Assembly: GCF_001905545.1 (NCBI RefSeq)
Contig: NZ_LIPD01000002.1
Coordinates: 1-64,000, forward strand
Direction of reading: 5' to 3'
Length of the DNA stretch: 64,000 bases
Origin: Streptomyces sp. CB02056
GTDB taxonomy: Bacteria > Actinomycetota > Actinomycetes > Streptomycetales > Streptomycetaceae
Below the pieces are notes generated by a model. It saw only the letters and a list, made by a program, of their open reading frames with translations. It searched no databases and had not been told where the DNA came from. The position numbers and the translations under genes are program-made. Each line of letters begins with the position of its first letter. Position 1 is the stretch's first letter. This document shows positions 6,774-15,312 of the stretch, piece by piece.

Positions 6774-8810
6774 TCATTGGAACTTCCACAGCTGGCTCGC
6801 GAGGTCGTCGGTGCAGGTGGTCATGGTGATGGGCTTGCCCCGCGCGCCGGCGGTCATGCAGTTGGTGCCGTCGCCCAGGGTGTACCCGCCCGAGGCGGCG
6901 GGCTGTACGGTCCACCGGTACGCGAAGTCGAGGCCGTTGCCGAGGGTCACCGCGTTGTTGAAGGGGGCGCCCCTGATCAGGCGGTAGCCTGCGGAGTTGC
7001 AGGCGTGGTACTCGTTCCAGTTGTCGTAGCTGACGACCCAGCCGTACTGCGTGGCGCCGCCCAGGACGACCGGGTTGCTCGCGTTCAGGTTGTCGTTGGC
7101 CAGCCCGATCGGCAGGCCGGACTGGACACTGATGATGCGCGTCCAGTTGGTTCCGCCGCACTCCGCCGGGCGGGCCGGGGACTCCGGTGGCGGGGTGCTG
7201 CCGCCGCCGGGCTGTGCGGTGGTCCCGCCGGCGGAGTTCTGCGGCGGAGGCTGCGGGGCGGGGTTGTTGGTCACCGGGGGCTGCGGGGCGGGGGTGTTGG
7301 CCGGTGTCTGGCGGGGCTGGGTGCCTCCGTTCTGTCCGGCGGTCGTGCCGCCGCTGTTGGCGCCTCCGTTGTTCGCGCCTCCGCCGTTGCCCGCGTTCGT
7401 ACCCCCGTTGCCGCCGGAGGAGGCCGGCGGCACGGGCCGTTGCTGCTGCGGCGTCTGCTGGTCGGGGGTGGTCCCCGGCGGCTGGTCGCCCGCCGGGGTG
7501 GCGGCCGGGGTCTCGACGGGGGCACCGGTGTCCGGGACACCGGTGCCCCCGGGCGGCGGGGCGGTCACGGCGGTGCTCGACCGGCTTCCGGGCGCGGCGT
7601 CGGCGCTGAACGGGTTGCGGTCGACCAGCAGGGCGCCCGCCGTACCCAACGAGACGACGACCGGGATGATCACCGGTACCAGCAGGCGGCGCCGCCGTGA
7701 GCGGCGGCGGCTCTGCTCGGCTGTCTGCTGAGGGTCCGCCTGGACGACCGGGGACACCTTCACGACCAGTTCGGCTGAGGGGACCGGCTCGCTCTGCGGA
7801 GCGGGGCCCGCACCGCCCGCCCTCGGAGCGCTCTTCCACAGCCTGACCGGCCGCTGTGTGGCGTCCCCGACCGGCAGTCCGACCGCCGCCCGTGCCGCCG
7901 CCGCCATCTCGGCGGCGCTCTCGTACCGGTCCTCCGGCGCCTTGGACAGGGCCTTGGCGACCAGCGCCCGGACGGCCGGCGGGAAGGTGTCCGGCAGCTC
8001 CGGCGCCGGCTCGTTGACGTGCTTGTACGCGACCTGCATGGCGCGTCCGCCCTCGAACGGCAGCTTCCCGACCAGCAGTTCGTAACAGACGACCCCCATC
8101 GAGTAGAGGTCGGCGGCGGGTGTGACGGGGTTGTCGGGAGAAGGGTCGACCTGTTCGGGGGAGGCGTAGGAGGCGGTGCCGATGAATCCGTTCGACGTGG
8201 TGAGTTTGGAGTCGGCGACCGCCAGGGCGAGGCCGAAGTCGGCGACGAGCACGGCGCCGTCCTCGCGCACCAGCAGGTTGGACGGTTTGACGTCGCGGTG
8301 GACGATGGCGGACTGGTGGACGGCCTGGAGGGCGTCCAGTGCGGTGGCCACCATGGCCAGGGCCCGCTCGGGCGGCATCGGCCCTTCGTCCTTCTGCAGC
8401 GCGCTGAGCGGCCGGCCCTCGACCAGGTCCATCACGATGTAGGCGTAGCGCGGGCCGGTGTCGGCGCCCTTCGGGCTGTCGGTGCCCTTCGGGCCGTCGG
8501 CGCAGTCCGTACTGTCGGTGCCGTCCGTACTGTCGGTGCTCTCCGTGCCGTCGGTGCCCTCCGCACCGCTCTCCCCGTAGTCGTGGACGCCCACGACGCC
8601 CGGGTGGCCGATTCCGGTGACGGCCTTCGCCTCCCGGCGGAAACGCTCGGTGGCGGTCGGATCCTCCAGCAGGCCCGGGTTGAGCACCTTGACGGCGATG
8701 TCCTGTTCCGTGACGGCGTCCCGGGCGCGCCAGACCGTCCCCATCCCGCCACGGCCGAGCTGCTCCAGCAGCCGGTACCGGTGGTTGAGGACGGTGTCCT
8801 TGTCGATCAT
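6774..8810 (-). CDS. Membrane Ser/Thr protein kinase (PknB-type) with C-terminal ricin-type lectin domain
   Basis: The 678-residue protein has a Hanks-type kinase domain at about residues 10-310: glycine loop GRGGMG (about 19-24), catalytic Lys41 (IAVKV), HRDVKPSN with Asp at about 173, and DFG at about 191. A positively charged stop-transfer RRRSRRRR precedes one transmembrane helix (about 376-396), then a long Pro/Gly/Asn/Thr-rich linker (about 405-545). The outer C-terminus (about 549-678) is a beta-trefoil ricin/carbohydrate-binding-like domain with QLWKFQ at its end. Unusually, about 38 residues of Gly-Thr-Asp-Ser repeats (about 78-116) are inserted into the N-lobe before the hinge. Most actinomycete kinases carry PASTA repeats outside instead. 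Sensing of glycan or wall material is inference. ATG 8810 is used because homology begins there. Confidence 0.9.
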   Translation of the reverse strand: MIDKDTVLNHRYRLLEQLGRGGMGTVWRARDAVTEQDIAVKVLNPGLLEDPTATERFRREAKAVTGIGHPGVVGVHDYGESGAEGTDGTESTDSTDGTDSTDCADGPKGTDSPKGADTGPRYAYIVMDLVEGRPLSALQKDEGPMPPERALAMVATALDALQAVHQSAIVHRDVKPSNLLVREDGAVLVADFGLALAVADSKLTTSNGFIGTASYASPEQVDPSPDNPVTPAADLYSMGVVCYELLVGKLPFEGGRAMQVAYKHVNEPAPELPDTFPPAVRALVAKALSKAPEDRYESAAEMAAAARAAVGLPVGDATQRPVRLWKSAPRAGGAGPAPQSEPVPSAELVVKVSPVVQADPQQTAEQSRRRSRRRRLLVPVIIPVVVSLGTAGALLVDRNPFSADAAPGSRSSTAVTAPPPGGTGVPDTGAPVETPAATPAGDQPPGTTPDQQTPQQQRPVPPASSGGNGGTNAGNGGGANNGGANSGGTTAGQNGGTQPRQTPANTPAPQPPVTNNPAPQPPPQNSAGGTTAQPGGGSTPPPESPARPAECGGTNWTRIISVQSGLPIGLANDNLNASNPVVLGGATQYGWVVSYDNWNEYHACNSAGYRLIRGAPFNNAVTLGNGLDFAYRWTVQPAASGGYTLGDGTNCMTAGARGKPITMTTCTDDLASQLWKFQ

Positions 8811-9078
8811 GCCCCTACCCCCTGGTGTGTCATGACCCCGCCCCCGGAAGGGCGTCGGTGCACAGTGTGTGCCAGGCGACGAGGTGGCCTCAATGGTCTT
8901 TTTACACACGGGGGTTGAATGTTTCGGAACTGTCGCGCGGGGCGGCTCCGGCCGGGCAGGGAGCCGGATCCCGCAAGGACACCCCGGGGTGCCTGGCTCG
9001 TGGCGGAGCAGCGCCGCGCGGCTCCGGCCGGAGGAAAACCGAAGGACAGCCCGGGCCGGTCTCCGGTACGAAGGCCTG

Positions 9079-9756
9079 GTGAGACTGCGAACGAAGATCC
9101 ACCGGGTGCGGCTCGGCCGGGACGAGTACCGGGTGATCACCCCGGCGCGGCAGACCGCCGGGGCCCTCCTGTACGCCGGCCCGGGCAGCACGTACATGCA
9201 CCTGCACCTCGACCGGCAGGGCGCCGAGGACCTGGCCACCGCCTGGGCCCTGGCGGCCCGCTCCCGGCGCTCCCTGGTGCACCTGCCGCTGCGGGCCAAC
9301 GCCGGTCCGGCCGGGCTGGGCGACGTCCCGTCCGAGGACCGGCTGGATCTGCTGCTCGTCCACCACAGCCTGGGCTTCCCCGCGTCGCGCTGGAAGGAGG
9401 TCCGGGCGCGGCTCGGCGCCGGGACGCCGCACACCGTCGACCTGCCGGTGACGGACTTCCCGTCCGAGGAGGAGATCGACTACGAACGCCACCGCTTCGC
9501 CGGTTGGCGGGACCGGCTCCGCTTCTCCGGGGCCGCCCACACGCTGGTGGTCACCGGCAGTCCCACGGCCTTCCGCTGGTCGGGCTCCCAGCTCCACGAG
9601 TTCACCCGCGAGGCCCCCGGGTGGCGCTTCGGGTGGCGCCCCGACGAGCACTACTGCATCGAGCTCGACCACGAGGGCTGGGGCTCCGGGCGGGCGGCCA
9701 AGGGGGTTCCGGCGAGCCTGCACATCGTCTACGCCCACCGCTGGCAAGCCGGGTGA
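9079..9756 (+). CDS. Hypothetical protein, 225 residues
   Basis: The GTG at 9079 opens a basic start (RLRTKIHRVRLGRDEYRV). Homology to a named family is not apparent. The protein is soluble and rich in Trp, Arg and His, with segments such as YMHLHLDRQGAEDLATAWAL and EHYCIELDHEGWG. Codon bias is fully actinomycete-like, supporting a real gene. Earlier in-frame starts extend into low-complexity sequence with no better SD, so the start is tentative. The stop codon is inside a strong hairpin shared with the convergent DsbA-like gene. Confidence 0.6.
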   Translation: MRLRTKIHRVRLGRDEYRVITPARQTAGALLYAGPGSTYMHLHLDRQGAEDLATAWALAARSRRSLVHLPLRANAGPAGLGDVPSEDRLDLLLVHHSLGFPASRWKEVRARLGAGTPHTVDLPVTDFPSEEEIDYERHRFAGWRDRLRFSGAAHTLVVTGSPTAFRWSGSQLHEFTREAPGWRFGWRPDEHYCIELDHEGWGSGRAAKGVPASLHIVYAHRWQAG

Positions 9757-9787
9757 GCAGGAAGTCGGCCCGGCCGACTTCCTGCTC
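9755..9787. terminator. Bidirectional terminator overlapping a stop codon
   Basis: GAGCAGGAAGTCGG (from 9755) pairs perfectly with CCGACTTCCTGCTC (to 9787) around a tiny GC loop. It lies in the 40-bp gap between two convergent genes and includes the stop codon of the left one. Confidence 0.85.
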
Positions 9788-9796
9788 CGCCCCGCC

Positions 9797-10468
9797 TCAC
9801 TCCTTGGGCGCGAGCGGGGCCAGCGGCAGGGCGACCCGGCTGTCCCAGGCCTGCTCCAGTGCGCGGGTGAACGTCTCCGCGGGCTGGGCGCCCGAGACGC
9901 CGAGGCGCCGGTCCAGGACGAAGAACGGCACGCCCGTCGCACCCATGGCGCTCGCCGTGGTCTCGTCCTCGCGCACCGCCTCCGCGTAGGCCTCCGGATC
10001 GGCCAGGACGGCCGCGGCCGCCTCGCCGTCCAGTCCGGCCTCGACCGCCAACTCGACCAGCCGGCCCTCCTCGAAGGCCGACCGCTCCTCGGCGAAGTTC
10101 GCCCGGTACAGCGCGTCCAGCAGCTGCCCCTGCCGGCCGTGCTCCTCGGCGAAGTGCAGCAGCCGGTGCATGTCGAAGGAGTTCGCCGCGTCGCGCCCCT
10201 CGCGCAGGTACGGCAGGCCCTCGGCGTGCGCGTTCTCGGCGATCCGGGCCTCCGCCGCCTCGGCCTGCTCCAGGCTCATCCCGTACTTGGCGGCGAGCAG
10301 CGGCACGACCGGACGGGCCTCGTGCGGCGCCCGCGGGTCCAGCTCGAAGGAGCGGTGGACGACCTCCACCTCCTCGCGGTGCGGGAACGCCGCCAGTGCC
10401 TGCTCGAACCGGGCCTTGCCGATGTAGCACCAGGGGCAGTTGATGTCGGTCCAGATCTCCACGCGCAC
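9797..10468 (-). CDS. DsbA-family (FrnE-like) oxidoreductase
   Basis: The 223-residue protein begins EIWTDINCPWCYIGK, with a CPWC redox motif at residues 11-14, and has the cis-proline segment TGVPFFVLDRR late in the sequence. This matches the cytoplasmic 2-hydroxychromene-2-carboxylate isomerase/DsbA-like FrnE group, with no signal peptide. FrnE proteins act as thiol-disulfide oxidoreductases/isomerases; in polyketide contexts one member is a biosynthetic enzyme. The neighbours here give no pathway clue. Start is GTG 10468. Confidence 0.9.
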   Translation of the reverse strand: MRVEIWTDINCPWCYIGKARFEQALAAFPHREEVEVVHRSFELDPRAPHEARPVVPLLAAKYGMSLEQAEAAEARIAENAHAEGLPYLREGRDAANSFDMHRLLHFAEEHGRQGQLLDALYRANFAEERSAFEEGRLVELAVEAGLDGEAAAAVLADPEAYAEAVREDETTASAMGATGVPFFVLDRRLGVSGAQPAETFTRALEQAWDSRVALPLAPLAPKE

Positions 10469-10590
10469 GGCGCCGCACTCCTTTCAGCCTCGCGCGGACC
10501 TCCCGCGCCTGCTCCTGCCGGAACGCCTCCGTCCACCTGAATATTTCTCTCACTGAACTATTCGGGCCGGCCGGTCGGCGGCCCCCTGCC

Positions 10591-11937
10591 TCAGCGCCGG
10601 TCCCAGGCCTCGCGCTGGGCGGGCACCGTGGGGATGACGGCGACGGCCTCGGCGTAGTGGCCGTGCCTGGTCAGGATCTGGGCGATCGCCCGGTGGGCCT
10701 CGCGCTCGGTGGACGACCGGAGCAGGTCGAGGGCCTCGTCCGGCCGGCCGTCCAGATCCAGCAGCCAGGCCAGCGTGGTGTCCCACTGGCCGGGCTCCCG
10801 CTCGCTCAGGGCCCGCGCCTGCGCGATGCCCTCGGCGTAGCGCCCGGCCTTCGCGAGCAGGCGCAGCCGGGTGTGGCCCAGGACGTCGGCATGCGCCTCG
10901 ACGTACGCGGCGCCGAGGCTGTCCACGAGCTCCAGCCCCGGCTCCGGGCGGCCCGCCCTGATCAGCAGGTCGATCGCCTCGTGGAGGAGGTTCCCTTCGG
11001 TGTGCTCGTACGTGGGCCGTCCGACGTCGACGACCTCGTCGAGGCGTCCCTGGCGGGCGAGGAAGGCCATGAGGCGTCGGCGACTGTGCTTGCCGTCCGC
11101 GGCAAGGGCCTCGTGGAGGACGGCTTCGGCCTCCCGGACCCGCCCCTGCTCCTCCAGCGCGTCCGCGTACCGGTTCAGGGCGAGCTCCGTGTGCTCGCCG
11201 GTGGCCAGCTCGCGCAGCTGCTCGAACCGGCCCTGATCGGCGAGGAGGTCGGCGTACCGCCAGGCGATGCGCGGGACGACCGGCAGGACCGTGCCCAGCA
11301 GCCGGATCGCCTCGTCCGCCCGGCCCATGCGCTCCAGGACCCAGCTGTACTTCAGCAGCGCGTCCGACGGTTGGTGCCGGCACTCGCGCCGACCCCCGGC
11401 CGCGGAGCACCGGCAGTCCGCCGCGCCGCCCAGGGCCCGTTCGGCGCACGGGGCGAGCAGCTCCAGGACGCGGGCGTCACGGTTCTCCCCCCTGGTCAGA
11501 TCGACCAGGGACTCCAGGATCCAGGGCTCCCCGAGGTGGGGCGTGAGCACCTCGATGGCCTCGTCCACCCGCCCGGCCTCCACCAGCGCCCCGGCGAACC
11601 AGCGGCAGTCGAACGCCGACTCCAGGCCGGCCGCGTCCGGACGCACCAGCGCCAGCCCCTCCTCGATCCGGCCCAGCCGGACCATGATCGAGGCGGACTC
11701 CCGTACGGCGAACGGCCAGCCGACCGCGACGAACGGCTCCAGGACCGTCAGGGCCCGTTCGAACTCCCCCATATCGCACAGCTCACCGACCGCCACCTCG
11801 GCGCAGGGCCACTCACCGCGGTCCCGTGCGGTCTCGATCAGCAACTCCAACTGCCCCTGTCGGGCCAGGTATTCCGCCATGGCGGGCTCTATCCCGCCGT
11901 CGAACTGCCGCTGCCAGGCGAGATCGTCAAGATTCAC
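10591..11937 (-). CDS. Tetratricopeptide-repeat protein with a central Cys cluster
   Basis: This 448-residue protein is made of repeated helical hairpins of the TPR/Sel1 type: LGRIEEGLALV, AGRVDEAIEVL, MGRADEAIRLLG, QGRVREAEAVLHEAL, AGRYAEGIAQARAL, DGRPDEALDLL. At about residues 165-190 the repeats are broken by a Cys-rich insert, C..C.C......C (CAERA.., DCRCS.., ECRHQ), that could bind a metal. There is no signal peptide. TPR proteins serve as protein-protein interaction platforms; the partner is unknown. It is divergent from the next gene with only 50 bp between. Confidence 0.75.
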   Translation of the reverse strand: MNLDDLAWQRQFDGGIEPAMAEYLARQGQLELLIETARDRGEWPCAEVAVGELCDMGEFERALTVLEPFVAVGWPFAVRESASIMVRLGRIEEGLALVRPDAAGLESAFDCRWFAGALVEAGRVDEAIEVLTPHLGEPWILESLVDLTRGENRDARVLELLAPCAERALGGAADCRCSAAGGRRECRHQPSDALLKYSWVLERMGRADEAIRLLGTVLPVVPRIAWRYADLLADQGRFEQLRELATGEHTELALNRYADALEEQGRVREAEAVLHEALAADGKHSRRRLMAFLARQGRLDEVVDVGRPTYEHTEGNLLHEAIDLLIRAGRPEPGLELVDSLGAAYVEAHADVLGHTRLRLLAKAGRYAEGIAQARALSEREPGQWDTTLAWLLDLDGRPDEALDLLRSSTEREAHRAIAQILTRHGHYAEAVAVIPTVPAQREAWDRR

Positions 11938-11987
11938 CGGGCCAGGCTAGGCGACGGGGCGACGTCCTGCCCGGAGATAATCGACGG

Positions 11988-12860
11988 ATGCCCGAAACCT
12001 TCGTTGACCTGGGATTCGTCACCGCGCCCTCCGGGGTGGTGGTGCTCGGCATGGCCACCTGGATCGACTACTGGCGGGAGCTGGGGGATCCGTTGCCGGT
12101 GCGGGCCGCGGCGGCGGCGAAGACGGGAGGCGGTCACCTGCGGGACGAGGAGTGCGAGGCGGTCGCCGTCCCGGCCGCCGCCGACCGGCCGCTGGCGGTG
12201 CGGGCCACCACCGAGCCCTCGGCCTTCGACGAGGAGCCGACGATCGCGACGCTGGAGATCGCCCTCGGCCTGCCCTGGCCGGAAGGTGCGGAGGGCCCGG
12301 TGCTGCTCGGGGACCTGCCGGTCGACCGGAGCGGCATGGTGGTCGGCGACGCCGTCGGACTGGACGCGTGGACGAGCCTGGACGACGAACCGGCCGACGG
12401 GCTCGCCGACCTCTCCTACTGGGGCCGGTACGAGCAGGAGGCGCACGAGCGGTTCGGCGGCGAGCGGATGCGCTCGTACGACGGTGACGGGGGCCCGTAC
12501 GGGTGGCTCGACCTCCCGGTGGCGGAGGCGGTCGCGCTGGAGGCCGAGATCAGCACCTGGCGGGGCGGCCTGCCCGGCAGGGGAGTGGCCACCATGGTGG
12601 AGAAGCACGTCGACTACTTCACCTTCCGGCGGGCCGGCCTGCACCACCCGCTGCACGTGGGCGCGATCGAGGTCGGCGGCTGCCAGGTGCTCGGCATCGA
12701 CTGGTGCCAGGGCGACCACGCGGTCCGGCACCACGGCGGGCGGGACTGGGGCCAGGCCTTCCCGGTCACCCTCGAAGCCGACGGGGCGGGCGGGACGGTC
12801 CTGCGCTGGACCATCCCGCCCTACGGCGAGGACGAGGACGAGGACGAGGGAGACGCCTGA
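11988..12860 (+). CDS. Hypothetical protein, 290 residues
   Basis: ATG 11988 (PETFVDLGFVTAPSG). Acidic and soluble, with no membrane segment. It ends in a run of Glu/Asp (EDEDEDEGDA) encoded by GAGGAC repeats. Features such as YWGRYEQEAHERFGGERM and the His-rich LHHPLHVGAIEVGGCQVLGIDW do not match any family I can name. Codon use and length support a genuine gene. It converges on the DUF6215-like gene with a 23-bp gap. Confidence 0.6.
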   Translation: MPETFVDLGFVTAPSGVVVLGMATWIDYWRELGDPLPVRAAAAAKTGGGHLRDEECEAVAVPAAADRPLAVRATTEPSAFDEEPTIATLEIALGLPWPEGAEGPVLLGDLPVDRSGMVVGDAVGLDAWTSLDDEPADGLADLSYWGRYEQEAHERFGGERMRSYDGDGGPYGWLDLPVAEAVALEAEISTWRGGLPGRGVATMVEKHVDYFTFRRAGLHHPLHVGAIEVGGCQVLGIDWCQGDHAVRHHGGRDWGQAFPVTLEADGAGGTVLRWTIPPYGEDEDEDEGDA

Positions 12861-12883
12861 GGGGGGAGGCCCGCCGTGTCCGG

Positions 12884-13648
12884 CTACGGGGCCGGGACCC
12901 AGCCCGGGACGGTGGGCAGCACCGTCTCGGCGAGCCGGGTCAGGGTCGCCTCGTCGGGCGTCAGGCCGTCGTCGCGGAAGACGACGACCTCGAAGGCCCG
13001 TCCGCCGGGCGCCGCCGGGTCCTGGGCGACGACGATGTTCCGCGTGGCGGGGCCGAGCTTCCCGCCGGGGATGACCGATGTCGCGTTGGACCAGTAGGTC
13101 GCGGCGGGGTGGCCGAGGACGGTGGCCGGCCAGGTGTAGACCCGCCGCATGTCGCGCGTGTCCTCGAGCGAGGTGCTGCTGTCCAGCAGGCTCACGACGG
13201 TGTGGGTGAGCCGCACCTCCGCCATGACGTCCGTGCCGAAGGTGATCGGCGCCGGCTGTGCGACGGTGACGCGGTCCTCGGGCGTGCCCAGCAGGGCCGG
13301 GAGGTCGGGGCGGTTGAGCGCCGCGCAGAGCGCCGGGTAGCCCGGCTTGTCGGTGGGGCGGGGCGCGGCGCACTCGGCCGGCTTTCCGGGGCCGCCCGGC
13401 TCGTGCCCCGGCTTCGGGAGGTGGAGGAACCCCAGCCCCCACAGGCCGCCCAGGAGGGCGACGGCCAGGGCCGCCGCGGCCGCCGTCCGGAGGCCCGGTC
13501 GGCCGCCGCGCTTCCGGGCGCCGGCGCCGGTGCCGGTGCCGGTGCCGTCGGTGGTGCCGGTCGTCGCGTCGCCGTCGGTCGTTCCGGCGATGTCGGCGAT
13601 GTCGGCTGTGGTTGCGGCGTCGGTGGTGTCGGCCGCGTCGGACGCCAT
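12884..13648 (-). CDS. Membrane-anchored DUF6215-like protein
   Basis: This 254-residue protein has a Thr/Asp/Ala-rich cytoplasmic head (about 1-48, low complexity), one transmembrane helix (AAAAALAVALLGGLWGLGF, about 55-75), and an extracytoplasmic domain with CAAPRPTDKPGYPALCAALNRPD and later ATYWSNATSVIPGGKLGP. The two cysteines flanking the TDKPGYPAL segment suggest a disulfide. The pattern resembles the streptomycete DUF6215 group from memory; the assignment is uncertain. Function unknown. Confidence 0.65.
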   Translation of the reverse strand: MASDAADTTDAATTADIADIAGTTDGDATTGTTDGTGTGTGAGARKRGGRPGLRTAAAAALAVALLGGLWGLGFLHLPKPGHEPGGPGKPAECAAPRPTDKPGYPALCAALNRPDLPALLGTPEDRVTVAQPAPITFGTDVMAEVRLTHTVVSLLDSSTSLEDTRDMRRVYTWPATVLGHPAATYWSNATSVIPGGKLGPATRNIVVAQDPAAPGGRAFEVVVFRDDGLTPDEATLTRLAETVLPTVPGWVPAP

Positions 13649-13740
13649 TCCTGGATCCCCCCGTTCGAGTGGCCCGCCCCGGGCACCCGAGGGCCCCATG
13701 AGCCGGGCCGATGGTAGCGCCGGCCGTGGTGCCGGGCGGA

Positions 13741-14163
13741 TCAGGCCCGGGCCGACCGGTTCTCCGCCGTCGGGTCCCAGAGCCCGGCGGCCTCGCCGCG
13801 CTCCAGGTGGTCGGCGTAGACGGCGGTCTTCCAGGCGATCAGCGAGCGGCACTCCTCCAGCTCCCGGATCCGCTCGTCGACCCGCTGCCGGTGGGCGTCG
13901 AGCAGCCGCAGCCGTTCGGCCTCGTTGCCCGGGCCCTGCCGGACCAGTTCGGCGAAGCGGCGCAGGTCGGCGAGCGGCATGCCGGACTCGCGGAGCCTGA
14001 CGCAGATCTCCAGCCACTGCACGTCCAGCACGGCGTACCGCCGCCGCCCGCCCGCCGTGCGCCGCACCGGGCCGACCAGCAGCCCCTCGCGCTCGTAGAA
14101 GCGCAGGGCGTGCACGCTGAGCCCGGTGCGTTCGGCCACCTCGCCGATGCTGAGTTCCGTCAT
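13741..14163 (-). CDS. MerR-family transcriptional regulator
   Basis: 140 residues from ATG 14163. The MerR winged HTH is at about residues 3-70 (LSIGEVAERTGLSVHALRFYEREGLL). A long dimerisation coiled coil follows, ending at about 120 (EAERLRLLDAHRQRVDERIREL). It lacks the paired cysteines of metal sensors, so an organic or redox-type ligand is more likely. It is divergent from a short-chain dehydrogenase gene. The 73-bp gap contains a 19-bp-spaced promoter of MerR type that drives the dehydrogenase, so that gene is the probable target. Confidence 0.9.
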   Translation of the reverse strand: MTELSIGEVAERTGLSVHALRFYEREGLLVGPVRRTAGGRRRYAVLDVQWLEICVRLRESGMPLADLRRFAELVRQGPGNEAERLRLLDAHRQRVDERIRELEECRSLIAWKTAVYADHLERGEAAGLWDPTAENRSARA

Positions 14164-14198
14164 GGCGTCAGAGCATAGGAAGAACGCGGGAGCCGGGC

Positions 14199-14236
14199 TT
14201 GATCTAGACCGCGCTCCACTTCCTACGGTCATCGCC
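14199..14236 (+). promoter_or_regulatory. MerR-class promoter (19-bp spacer) for the SDR gene, probably leaderless
   Basis: TTGATC (14199-14204) and TACGGT (14224-14229) are separated by exactly 19 bp, the overlong spacing used by MerR-activated promoters. The expected start site, about 7 nt after the -10, falls on or next to the ATG at 14237. No SD is present between them, suggesting a leaderless transcript. Confidence 0.6.
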
Positions 14237-15220
14237 ATGACCACCACTCAGCTCCAGTACCAGCAGCAGCCGATCGGCTCGCCCTTCTCCGCCGCCACCA
14301 CCGCCGAGGAGGTCCTGGCGGGCCTCGACCTCTCCGGCCGCACCGCCGTCGTCACCGGCGGCTACTCCGGCCTCGGCCTGGAGACCACCCGGGCACTGGC
14401 CGCCGCCGGGGCCGAGGTGATCGTCCCGGCCCGCCGCCCGGACACCGCCCGCGCCGCGCTCGCCGGAACCGGGAGCCGGATCGTCCCGATGGACCTCGCC
14501 GACCCCGCGAGCGTCCGGGCCGCCGCCGGGCTGGTCCGCGAGGCCATGGACCGCCTCGACCTGCTGTTCGCCGTGGCCGGGGTCATGGCCACCCCCGAGC
14601 GGCGCGTCGGGCCGGGCTGGGAGGGGCAGTTCGCCGCCAACCACCTCGGGCACTTCCTGCTCGCCTGCGAGCTGTACCCGCTGCTGGCCGCCGCACCGGA
14701 CGGTGCCCGCGTCGTCGTCAACAGCTCGGCCGGGCACTTCCTGACGGACATCCGGCGGCACGACCCGCACTTCCGCACCGGCTACGACAAGTGGCTGGCG
14801 TACGGCCAGTCCAAGACCGCCAACGCCCTGTTCGCCGTGCACCTCGACGCGCTCGGACGGGGCGACGGCGTCCGGGCGTTCGCGCTCCACCCCGGGAAGA
14901 TCATCACCGGGCTCCAGCGGGAGATGACCCGGCAGGAGCAGGTCGAGCGCGGCTGGGTGGACGAGCGGGGCACCGTGATCGGCGCGGACTTCAAGTCCCC
15001 TTCCCAGGGCGCCGCCACCGGCCTGTGGGCGGCCACCTCGCCGCTGCTCGACGGCCTGGGCGGGCTCTACCTGGAGGACTGCGAGGTCGCGTGCCCCGCC
15101 GGTCCGGGCACCCCGATGGACGACGGCGGCGTCCGCCCGTACGCCGTCGACCCGGACGGGGCGGCCCGCCTCTGGGAGCTCTCGCTGGCCGCGACCGGCG
15201 CCACCCCGGTGCCCCGCTGA
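14237..15220 (+). CDS. Short-chain dehydrogenase/reductase
   Basis: 327 residues. It has a classical Rossmann nucleotide-binding motif TGGYSGLG (about 40-47), an NNAG-equivalent AVAGVMATP, catalytic Ser in VVNSSAGHF, and Tyr189-x3-Lys193 (YGQSK). Length and motifs match the retinol dehydrogenase/protochlorophyllide reductase-like branch of SDRs, which reduce carbonyls using NAD(P)H. It is probably controlled by the divergent MerR regulator. Its last codons and stop lie in a 24-bp tandem repeat. Confidence 0.9.
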   Translation: MTTTQLQYQQQPIGSPFSAATTAEEVLAGLDLSGRTAVVTGGYSGLGLETTRALAAAGAEVIVPARRPDTARAALAGTGSRIVPMDLADPASVRAAAGLVREAMDRLDLLFAVAGVMATPERRVGPGWEGQFAANHLGHFLLACELYPLLAAAPDGARVVVNSSAGHFLTDIRRHDPHFRTGYDKWLAYGQSKTANALFAVHLDALGRGDGVRAFALHPGKIITGLQREMTRQEQVERGWVDERGTVIGADFKSPSQGAATGLWAATSPLLDGLGGLYLEDCEVACPAGPGTPMDDGGVRPYAVDPDGAARLWELSLAATGATPVPR

Positions 15221-15312
15221 GCCGCCGGGCCGGTGCCGCGCTGAGCCGCCGGGCCGGTGCCGCGCTGAGCCGCCACCCCGGTGCCGCGCTGAGCCGCCGG
15301 GCCGGGCGCCGC
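15217..15312. repeat. Four 24-bp tandem repeats spanning the SDR stop codon
   Basis: Units start at 15217, 15241, 15265 and 15289, each opening CTGAGCCGCC and closing with GTGCCGCG or a close variant. The first unit contains the real TGA stop of the SDR gene, and each later copy repeats it. The array runs to the end of the convergent gene. It looks like a local expansion of the gene's 3' end. Confidence 0.85.
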
